A stretch of DNA of 64,000 nt from Lates calcarifer (Eukaryota; Chordata; Actinopteri; Centropomidae), in the NCBI RefSeq assembly GCF_001640805.2, contig NC_066848.1, positions 6,136,575-6,200,574 on the forward strand. Reading direction: 5' to 3'. The notes beneath the pieces are model-generated. The model ran no database searches. It was given only the letters and a program-made list of their open reading frames with translations, and was not told the DNA's origin. Shown in pieces: positions 48,601 through 60,600 of the stretch (position 1 is its first letter; the number at the start of each line of letters is the position of its first letter). Both the position numbers and the translations under genes were made by a program.

Positions 48601-51600
48601 GCCAGTATAATAGCTTATTGATTCTAGAGCATATTGTGTCCTTTTTTTCAGAATAAATTTTACTCTCAAATTTTGATTTAAACAGAAACATGACATTCAG
48701 ATGGATGAGACTTATTATACAAGGAACTATAAATGAGCAGTACTGTTGAAATAAAAGACAGTGAAAAGTTTTTATTTTTATAGGGTAATGTTAATGCATG
48801 GATAGAACAGTTTGCTTTCCATGATGATGTAATATGTCAGGGATATCAAACATTAACAGTGTTTCCTGGCAAAATGCCCATCATGGCCATTAAAATGAAT
48901 GGAATCTGTCAAAAAGCAGGCAGCTTACATTAGTCAACTATAGCTGTCAATAATTCACTGTTGCATATTAAGACTGCTGAAATGTTTTTCATTACATTTC
49001 CAAGAGTGACTTGTACAGTAGATTGAGCACATTCAGTATCTCTTCAATACATTAGTGATGAATACAAGGTGAATTGTATTCATGACCTTCATGTGACTTG
49101 ATGTAAATGCATATATTTGTGTCATGTCAGTGCATGTATTCATAACATATTTTGTTTGTTGTACTTTACTATCTATGGTGCTGTAAAAATTAATTTCCTC
49201 ATGAGGACCAATAGAGATGAAGAATGACGTTAACCTTTTTATTTACCTAATAAGGACTTTAATTGTTGATACATTATAATGGGCACTCGCTACATGTTGG
49301 ATTAAGGTTCCCTTTAAAACGTCTTGGGTTTGCATCATTTATTTTCAACATTGTGTTGAAAAATGCTTATATTTTTTTCATTCAGTGTCTCTCACCAATA
49401 TGCAAGGCTTGTATCCTTAAAGGCCCTGCATGAGAGTGCTGTAACAGATTTTATGGTTTACTCCTCCAATCACCCATTAAGCGCTACAATAAATAAAAAT
49501 GAGATGAACCAACAATCCATCTTGTGAGAGTGAAAAAAAAAAGTTAGCTTGCGTGTTTACAACCCTTGTGATCATATTATGGCTTGAGGTCCTTGCCCTA
49601 TTTGAAAAAAACAAAAAACAAAAAAAAAAAAAACATAGATGAGTAATCTAGTTTACTACAGCTAGTCTTGACCTTTAAACCAGCCTAGCTTTTGCTTATT
49701 TCACTAGTTGTAACTGACTTTTTGTTTTTGGCTTGTGGCATACTGTGTCGTATCATTAGTACATTTGTTGAGCATTCAGTCAGGCATCTTGGACTTATCC
49801 TGCCTGATTCTCTTGCTAGTAGGGAGGGCAGGTCCAGTCCCCATGGATCGCTCCATAATTCTAGTATTTGCACGTGGCTGCAATTCATGGGGACAGTATC
49901 CAGGCTATTTGGCTGATAAAATCCTAACTCAAAGCTAATTAGTGCCACTGAAATTTCTTCATGATTGTCATATTAAAGGATAACACAAATTTGTTGTCTT
50001 TGACGATAGCAAATTCAGTCATGCCAAAGACACAAGATCACACGTTTTCTAACAGATGCTGGCTTAAAGTGCCTGTCAGCAACACTGTTATGTACCGTCT
50101 GTTCTGAAATGCCAAATGCAAGGAAGACAAGCTGTCTCTTTGCCCAGACAGCCCAATCAAAGAAACCACTTCCACTGGTATAATGACATCAGAAAATTGG
50201 CTTACACAGAACATTGAACACCACATGTGAATCCTGCATTCAAAGGGCCACAATATATTGTCGTCTGGACACACAAGTATGGTTTCATACACAAGATAGA
50301 TTTCTATGTTAGTATCTATAGTTTGGATTAGGCAACCCCTTAAATGGAAACTTTGCTTTATAGAGACTTAAAAAAATGAATAATTCAGTAGGCTTAGTCT
50401 TGAATGCTGGGCCGTGTCCCAACAGTAATTTAATTCATTTAATGGCCAAACTGCCTGGAAACCATGTTCATGGTGCAACAGTTACACTCAAGAAATTTGT
50501 CACACATCAAAGGAAAAGCTCATATAGTTGGTTTAGTAATTGGTTTAGTAAGTAACTCTGTCTGCTTAGAAAGCTTGAGAGTAAATCTTCAGAGTAAAAG
50601 TCACAATCTCTAAGTTTTGGGGGGCTGCTATGGCTGCTGTGTGCCATGCAGCACTTCATATTGTGGTACCCATGTCCTTTTATAGACTTATTCACCATAA
50701 ATGCTCTGATTCTATATCTTATGTTAAGTAGGCATTATAATCCAAATACAGTTTGTTCATGCCATTCACAGAAAAAAGGAAGTAGCATTTTTTATAATAA
50801 TAATAAATAAACATAGAAATTGTCATGTCTTTTTCTTGACTGAAAAATCCTAGACATACCAAGAGTATACATTGTAGTAGCTCGGAGAGAGGTAAGAGAA
50901 AAGCTTGAAAGGGTTTGCTGTTTGCCTCAAGCATGTATACATGTGATCATAGTTCTGGGAGTGTATGGTGCAGAATGACCTGCTTGCAAATTTGTTGTGC
51001 TTGTAACCTTTGGCTATGGTAAGGGAGGTTGAGTGCTTGTAAAACTGCGTAAAATGCAAAAATCACAGCCTTCCACTTTTGATTGATTTGTGTTCAGTTC
51101 CTCAGAGCATATATTTGGAATAAAGTTATATTGCCTTTTAAATATTGCAAATTCATCTCAAGCTTAGAGGTGCAGAATATTGACCCATCTTTTATTTTGA
51201 CATATTCCTTAGTTCGTTGCATTTGTTATGATCACATTTGAATGTATTTTCTGCTGTACCAAAATTAATCTGACTGTAGGTATTACAGTCATATTTTGTG
51301 AGATGGTTACAGATTGGCTCTGAGTCCAATCATTGGGGTAGAGCAATTAAAGTTAAATACTTTAATGATATGATATTCTTTTTGACAGGACTCTACAATA
51401 GTTTTTAAATAGTCAGATGGGCTCTATTATGTTGTTTATTATTATGTCTGTTATATTATGACTATACTATCTCTGCAGTGAATAGGTGTCTGTGAAGATG
51501 ACTCTGTAAGAAGACTGTGTGCTGAGGCTGAGTAAAGTCATACTTTGTTGAAGGCTGCAGTATTAGACTAAACATAAAAATATGGGAAGTCTTATTTTGG

Positions 51601-54600
51601 TTGCACAGTCCATTTTACCACTGTTATTTGTGTTTATATGTAATAATAGAGACTCTTTCCTGTCTTTGGTAAAGGGCATCACTTTAATATTTGCCAGTAG
51701 GTGGAGACCAAGCTCCATGTGTGTTTTATGTACAGCTTCCTTGCAAATCTAACCTTTAATGTAGAATTTTCTTCAGGGCCATATTTGACAGCACTGTCCA
51801 TTTGTCTCTTCACTAATGGAATAATTACAGGGTTTACATAGAGATTCCTTATTCCCTCCAGTGAAATATATTTTTCCCCAAGGTAGATTGATTTGTATTC
51901 AGTGGTGATCACGTTAGTAAGCATGTGTATGTACAGCGCTTTTTGAGAACTCTGTATTATTCACTTGATGTGTATAATCATTAAATGGCCTCACATTGCT
52001 GTCATTTCTGTCAGCTACTGGTTTAGAAATGTGCACATTTTTCCCTGTACACGTGTTTAAGCAAACCTGTAGTTGACATTGTGAACATTTCTGCAACAGT
52101 GAACACTGAACACTGAACAGAACACTGAATCCACTTTTCTACCATATAATTAACCTGTGGAGGTTTACAAGCACAGTGTTGTCATAGTGGGAGAATTATG
52201 GTTAATAATTATGAAGTTAGCATTCCTTGTTATTATAATAGAGTTATTACTTTTTAACCAGGATTGTATTCTACTTTTTAAAAAATTGAATCCACACAAT
52301 TATACAGAGTCAGTGGGAGTGGATGACACTGTGATATTTATTTATTTATAGGTTATTTTGCACCCTTTAGTTCATTAAACTGCATACTTAAGGACTATGT
52401 CAGTGATGTTGTAGTTGCTAACACTGACTTTTTCCTATGATGTATATAGTATACATTAACAGTAACATCATAAATAGGTCAATGAAATGCATTTCAGCTA
52501 TGTTTCAACTCAGACAGATAAAAATATGCATTTATGAGTCTATGAGTATAGTTTTGCATTAGGATGTATTTGAGTGAAAGTGAAAACATTCTGTCAATGT
52601 GTGTGTGCTCAAATTGTTCATAAATTCTACTGCGTGATATTAGATAAAATGTACCCTCAACTTGACAAAGGGGATGAATGTCTATAATTGAAACACCCAC
52701 TTCCTTTTAGAGCCCAAATAGCTTTTTGTGATCTGTGATGAACCCTAAGTTTGAAAGCCTAGCCTTTCAATCTCCTAGCCTCTGTCCATTTATACATTTC
52801 CTTGGACTGCTCAGTACTTCAAAGCAGTGGTGCATAAGACCCTTAAGCAACAGGGCAAAATACCCCTGGGCCCTTTAAATAAATCATCGGCTTTCTCTCT
52901 GCCTTTTTTTAATGCCATTTGTAGAAGGGAAGCAAGAGAGGATGCAACCCTCTTGTAAATACACTGGAAGCACTTTCTTTTTGTCTGGGATTCTTATCCA
53001 CCTACATGACAGAATTTTATTGGAAAGTGGTAGACTAGTGCTTCTTTAAAGAGCATTCAGAAAACAAAGACATGTTGCAGTTTTATTTTTGAGGGCTACT
53101 TTGTGCGGTTCAGAGGGATCTTCAGTGATAAGAATATAGTAAAACATGCTAAGAACTGTTGTTTACTCACACATCTAGCAGAAACAGAGCAACACAGGCG
53201 TCAAATCAGAGTCCTTCATGCTGTCAAATGTAAGTCTAATATTTTCTGGTGTTTTATCCCAGGTTTGCCCCCCCCCCCCCCCCCAAAAAAAAGGTGCCTC
53301 CCTTGATGTTTACAGAAAATGAGAGTGCAAGCTTGTGGTGTCATACCTTTCAGCAAGTGTCTGTACAGACAGATATTTTCATCTGTCTCTGGAGTCCTTT
53401 GTCAGAGACAGTGTTTCTGTGAGAAATCTCCCCTGGCATTTAATTTTCACATAAAATGTAATACATTTTGCCCATCTGCAAGGGACAAGAGTCCAGGTGC
53501 TAATGCCTGTGTGGAGGGCCACTGTAAGGTGAGGACAAGGGTCTGATGTTTCTTATTAAGCCTTACATACTGCTAGGAGTGAAACAACTAGTACTGGTCT
53601 GAATGGGAATAGATAATCATTTTGAATTACCACACTTTATTATTAAAAGAGAGAGTTACATAACTATTGCTTGTGTTGATGTCCTCACATTGTTTGCCCC
53701 CTGCCACTCCATTAGTAGACTTGGGGTTTTTGTAGCCACTTCTACCAATCCTCAATAATTTATTCATTTTATTTATTTATTTTTATTTTTGCCTTTTTCA
53801 TGAGTAAATTTGAGTATATACTATATGAACACAAGAGCTATGTAAAGGGTTAAGGAAGGACATTTAATTATTTAGTCCTCTACACTCTGTCAGGGGGATA
53901 AATGTGCTAAACTTTTATCCCCGGTCAGGCGTTCTTCCCAGTAGAAGATCTGCTTAGAGAGTAATGGATGATACATGGTAATGCAGTATGACCTATTCTC
54001 TCAGTATGTTAATATTCATGGTGTTATGATTAATTTTACCCATTGCTTTAACCCACAAGCATATGCCAGAGGCTGCATACTGTGCATGGCTTGCAATTAT
54101 TGGCTCCTGGCATCATCCTAAACTTGGTTTGTCTGGCTGTAAATGAGTGTAAATGGATACCTTAGTGGAGCAATGAGCTTGTGTTTATTGAAAGTAATGC
54201 ACTGTCACAATCACAGCTGGCAAAAAGCAAGCCACTATAACAGTGACATTCATTTGTCTGCAGCAGAGAGAGCATTTTTTGAAATATAGTCCATTTCACA
54301 TGGGTGCATGTTTGCACTTGCTTGAGGCCATGCATTCTTGACTGATATGGAACAGTTATGTTTTTTCTACAACTATACTGAAGCTGAAGTGTGGCACTGA
54401 TGTTATGGATTAAATGGTTATCAGGAGACAGTTTTCAGTTTAATTTTTTCTCTAGATTATTATTCATAGTCACATCTAGTTGTGTGGTTCATCGTAAAGG
54501 AAATGCTTAGGGCTTGTATGTAGTGGCTGCTTCTCATGTGTGGGCCTGGATCTCTTCTCCATGAATTGTTTAAACTTACTTCATTTTGTTTGATTTTGGC

Positions 54601-57600
54601 AACTTTAAATTAAGGCTTAACTCATGAATTAAAAAGCACCACTGCTATGTGAAAGCTCTATTTAAAGGGGGGAAAGTGAAATTGATGTGGTCATGGTAAG
54701 CCGTTTATCTTCCTGCACATTTAGTTGGCATCACAGTGTGACTTGTGCTAATGACTCACATCATCACCTGAAGGAGGTATTGAGCTATGCCAGCCATGTT
54801 GCTGAGTACATCTTCATGACATGCTTTTCTTTGAGTTATTTTGGGATTGTCTGGGCTGTCTTCACCAACACCCATTTGCTACAGAAAGAAAAGCCCCTAG
54901 CTTGAAATAGCATCTCTCTGTTTAAGTGTTTTTACCTCACCTTCACTCTATGAATTTCTAATGCATTTAGTGTTGGTCTTTTCTCTAAAAAAGATGCTTG
55001 TACACGAAGAACCAACCAAACAAAAAGGGCTTGGATGAGAGAATAGCAAGTTCTTTCACCAAGGACAGGTGTATTGCATCCACTTCATGCAGAAGGTGAC
55101 TGGATTTAGTGAATGAAATCATTTTCTGATGCAGATGGCTTTTTCCTGTTGCAATGGTTCACATTAAAATGGAACTGATGATTACCTGCTTTGTTAGTTT
55201 TGCCCAAAGCAACGTTAAATATACCAATAGTAGAAGAATAATGTGTTTAAATACAAATGAATCAATTGTTTAGTGTTATGAATGACAATCTGAACAAAAA
55301 CAGCACTGATCTTGATTTACTCAGAACACACCCACTGTATTATTCACTAGCTTTTACACATATAAGACTCAGAATAAAAGAAGGCACCTGTGACTAGACT
55401 GTTATGGTGTGGTTTTGGTCTACCTATTATTCCAAGATGACGTATAATAAAGTTAACCTAATTATTCAAGCTATCATAAATAAAAAGAGGTCAACCATCT
55501 CAAACCATGATCAAACACGCCATTTCAAAACATTGTCAAACCTCAAATTGTTAAGCTACTGTTTAATGGTAACAACAGACCCAAAGGGAGTCGAGTACCA
55601 GCTCATAGCATGACGAAACCTGATAATCTAGTAAATGAAACAACCTCCATAATGTGGGAAACTTACTAGTGGGAGATGCTAAAGAGGCAATTAGAAATGT
55701 TTCTATTAAAAAATTAATACATAACGTTTTGCTTGATAACATTAATGCATGCCAGATTAAACAGAACAAACTAATATACTCCAGCCTCATTTTATTTTTC
55801 CAGTTCTTGTTTTCAGCCTGGATTCATGAAATTGAGTCCAAATAATGCACCAATGTCATTTCGCGTGTCGTTTCTACACAATTTTTGCGCTTCATTTCAC
55901 TCCCATTTTTAACCCATAATTAAGTGTGTGAATGATGGGTCAGCCATCATCAGTGCACAATACCAGATGTAGAATTTTGCATTGAATGGATGCGTTACCA
56001 CCTCAATAGAATAAGGACATCCTTTTCTTTTTTCTATAACATTAGATCTTTGCATGGAGGGATACAATACTTTGCTTATTAACAAACCAATTCAGTAACT
56101 TTTAAATCTAGAAAGCTCTGCAAAGTGGGCCTTGATTGCTAAATGGACCACTTAGGCACGTTATTGTTCAAAAACGTAATTTACAATTACTTGCTGGGCC
56201 CAAATGTCGACTGTACATTTCAGTGCTTCTGATGGAAGCTCCTTCCAAGCTTTTTTAGGAACCATTTTTTTAAAACATGCATTGAAGTTGTTTCCTTCCT
56301 CAAACCCGCGAGCATGCTTTAAACAAGGCTTATTGGTTTAAAATGATAAGAAACATTGCTCCTTGAAATCATGACCCTGAGGCCAGATATGTAGAAAGAT
56401 GTTATCTGGTTCACTACACTCCCTGTGCAGGAGGGGAATTTGAGAGGGAAAGTGAGCACAGAACTCAGCACAATTAAAAACAATGAGCACAAAAAAAGAA
56501 AGCAAAGCACTTTCCAATAGGCCTTTATGGAAGTCTTTATATTTACTGAAATCCTGCCACATTGTGGGACCTCATAGATGCTCAGCAAGAATTATTTCAG
56601 ATGTTGTGTTTTGTTAATACTGTAACACCTAATGTAATGTAACACCTAATGTAATTTAATGTAACGTGTGCCCCATGTTTTTTTTTTCTTTATAAAATAG
56701 CGGGATATGAAAGCAGTGTATGCAAGTAGATGACTGTTGTGTATAATGATTTAATAATCAGTTTACTTTGTTGAATTAGTTACACTTGACTTGATGCACT
56801 TGACACAAGTACATCTTAATTTTTAACATTTTATTTCTTGTTATATGGATTTATGTAGATGTTATATAGATTTATTATTGTGATAAGAGTTTGCCATAAT
56901 GTATGTTTGGATAAAAGATTTGACTAATCTTGGATTTTAATTCGTCTTTTGTATCCATATAGCTCTTTACTCCATCATACTGTTCTGTGTCTTTCTGTGG
57001 ATCCCCTTTGTCTATTTCTACTATGAAGAAAGGGATGACGACAATCTGAACAAATGCTCGGTAAGAATGCACCCCTCTTCCGCACATTGCACTGTGACCT
57101 GCTTAGATGTGGTGCTGAGGAATTCAAATTTTATTCAGGTGATGCAGTGTGGCTGACCAATATGCTAATGCAAAATATGTCCTCCAGCCAACTTAAGGCA
57201 ACACAAACCCATTTGTTTGTGCACGTTTTAACATTTTACATGACAAACAGTAAAAGCAAATATTCAGCCTTTTCATTTTTATATACATGAATTTCCTAAG
57301 CTGCTTTGTGGACTGCATCGAGCTTCACCCATTTGATTTCAGGTTTTATCAGGACAGATAGATTATATGTGTCTTTGCTGTAATGCTTCAGTGTTTTGCT
57401 CCTTGCTTCTAAATGATAAATAACATTCACTTTAAACTTGAAATTTGAAATGTATTAATCCTCTCTTTGTATAATTATATTATAAACAGTAAAATCTGTC
57501 CTATAACTCACTATCTATGGTTAAATGCTTTTTGTCTATTCGACTGTGCCTGTTTATTTAATATACAAAGAGTATTCAAATAGTAAATAAACATTGATTT

Positions 57601-60600
57601 ATTCTTTTCAATAATAGCAGAATAGCAGGTAACTGATCTGTCAAGCCCTACCATTGACTTGTTTTACTGTGTCTTTTGAATCATCTCCGGTTGTGAAAGA
57701 TGCTGTGTCGACTTTTTGACCTCTTGCTGTGCTGATCAGCAATGTGTTGTATTCCTGTATTCTGTTGTCATGCGCTTAACAGGACACATATTCTCACCAT
57801 GATCTCAGAGGTGACATGATTTCTGCTGACTGCACAAGGGCAGTAATGCATATTGACAGTTAGTGGAGATAATGTACCGTAAAGGATGAGAAGATCATTC
57901 CTGTAAAAAACAAAAAAAAAAAAAAAAAGAGGGGGGTGAAAACATTAAAAAACATTTTGAAAAACTCAACATTCTTAAGGCCTTGGAGGCTCTTAAAGTG
58001 TGTTTGTGTTTACAAGGAAACTCTCCATTAGCTACACAAGCTTAATAAATGTAATACAAAACTGATCAAGACAAATGAATATTTATACGATCATTTGTGG
58101 CAGTCACATTGTCAAACCTTTGGGCCAGTCCATTCATACTATAAATCACAGGCCCCATATTGTCACCTGAAATTTGACAAAATTTGAAATCCCTATCTTT
58201 ATAAGTCTTTTTAGTGAGTGATATACCAGAGTAGCTATCGCACTGTGCCTTTTCACCCTTCTGTGTGTCAGTTTTGAGCTGACAGAGGCACTTTCTCTCA
58301 CAGACAGGGAGGTCTTTTGTATTGTTACTTTAAAAGCACCTTGAATAGCACTGGGAGTGACATGTTATCTCTGCCAGGTCAAACTGGATCTACAGTAACT
58401 CTATATAGTTCTCACTCACTATAGTCCTTAGCTAAATAGAGTATGACTCCCCCTTCTCTCACTCACAATGAATAATAATGTTTCACTTTACGGCCGTGAT
58501 TGACCAGTTTAATTTTTTCTTTTATTACAGCAAGTGAAAAACGCTCTGAAGTACACAATTGGATTTGCCATTGTCTGCGTGGTTCTCCTTTTAATTGGGT
58601 AAGTTGGAGACATGGATGGCTTCTTCTGCTTCACTACATGCTAGGTAGAAGGAGGGTGTAATTAGAGGACCCCTCAAACAGCTGCAGAGCCATTTGTCTG
58701 GCCGTTAAGCTATTCAAGAAAAAAACTATATACCCCTTACTAAATATAACTGTAGTATCTCATCTATTTGAGTTTTCCATTAAATTTTCCATTAATCAGC
58801 TGATAAACTAGATTCCTTGCATTTGTTCCATGCACAAAGCACATGTGGAAGAAATATTGAGTCTTTTTTTGACATTCTATATTGTATCTACGAATTTATA
58901 TTGATGCACATTCTCAGCCATGTCCCATTTATCTCCAGGTTTTATACTGGTTGTGTTCAGTAGCACCTGAACAACATAATAGATTTTCCGTGCAGCCATG
59001 ACAGCAACATGCCTGGAGTTCAACCTATACGATTTAATGTGCTCTCTCAGCCATTAAATGGTGAACTGGAGGAAGGCTTACCTGGTTTGGGAAAAAAATA
59101 AAGGACACATGACTATACTTTCCTACAGCTTAAAGTTTAGAAGTAAGGACTTTTTATAGACAGAAGCAATTTAGCCCCTCTTTTATCCCATGAGCTGGGA
59201 CTACTGTTGCTTTGTTCTGGCAATTGTTGTTTTGGTCCTTTGATTTTCAACAACATGATAGCTTTTATCCCCGACTGCTTTTCTGATTCAGAGAAACATA
59301 ATGGCCTTGTTTGGTGACTGTTCACTCAGTAGGTCCGTGCTTGATGTCACAAGGCCTTTTGTTTGTTGTCTTTTACCTGGGAATGTGATTAACTCCTTAA
59401 ATGACCCCTGACCTGTCACTGTGGTACAGGTTTTGATTATTTTCCTCAATTGTGACTGCAAATAACTAACCTTAAAAATTTTGGATGACAGCTCCAGAGT
59501 CTAGATGTCTTCAAAGAAAATTACCCGTCACATTTACACTAATATTTATTTGAGACCTTGACAACACAAGTTGAGCTCTGCCAGAGAACCAGAGTATGCG
59601 GCTGCTTGTGTCATAGCACAAATTGCTATGAAGATGATGACCATTTACCTGGGTAAAGTTAAATCCTTACTGCAGACACAGTTGTCAAGAGTTGGCTAAG
59701 GGTTAAGGTCATTGTGATGAGATGCTTTTTTCAATGAAAAATTACACATAACATGACCGAAGGGAAGCACATGAAAAAGATTAAGTGCAAGTGTGGACCC
59801 CTGGGGATATCCACATGATACTGGGGCAGATAAAGCCCATTGAGGCCTGAATTTTGTTTTTTGCATATGAGGCAAAGGGAGCTCTCTGAGGTGCTGATCT
59901 AATGTCTTTCACCTCCTGCAATGAAGTTTTTTTATTTTTTACTTTTTTAACTCTTTTTGGACTACCATTTTAAAAAAACGTCTTTAAAGCACCCTACTTT
60001 GATGTGTAAGCAGCATATTTCATTTATTTTTTAGATGTTAGATACTAAGAAAGTTTCTGGCCTATTTCTCTCTTGTCTGTCAAGGGATTAATGTAAATGT
60101 AAAAGAACTTCATGATCAATGGAATTAAAATCTGCACAGAAATTGAGCATCTATACTGTTGACCCTCTCTCCACATAAAGATATTCTGTAACCCAAAGAA
60201 ATGCTGCTTCAGTAGTGCTGACAAAATATATACTGTATATCCTCACAAAACTGTTCAGATATAGCTTATGTATCTATGCTTTAAATGAACCTTCTGTAGA
60301 TCTGTTTTATGTGGTGGGCGATGGGTTTATATGGACAAATGTGAATTGGACCATTGATTAATGTAAGTAGGAACTAACAAGATATGTGGGAACTTATTAT
60401 AATGAACAAAACACTAGGTCACATCCACTTCTTCAAGGAAATGCATGTTTAAAGGTTAAAATACCTTGTTGATTGGAAGATGAACATATACCGTACTTTT
60501 ATGGGGCACAAATATCAGAGTGTGTGTGCAAAGAACTGCTGAAGTCACTCAGCAGGTCATGATAGTAATGGTTAATAGAACTCAATATGGAAGGCTATAA

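Larger units (their letters stand above)
48199..56962 (+). other. lmbrd1 intron 3, 8.8 kb
   Basis: It contains an A-rich tract (49605-49633), a C17A8 run (53268-53292), a TTTA-rich segment (about 53760-53790) and a two-copy direct repeat (about 56622-56657). Several frames of 60-89 codons on both strands lack any family resemblance. No exon was found. Confidence 0.7.
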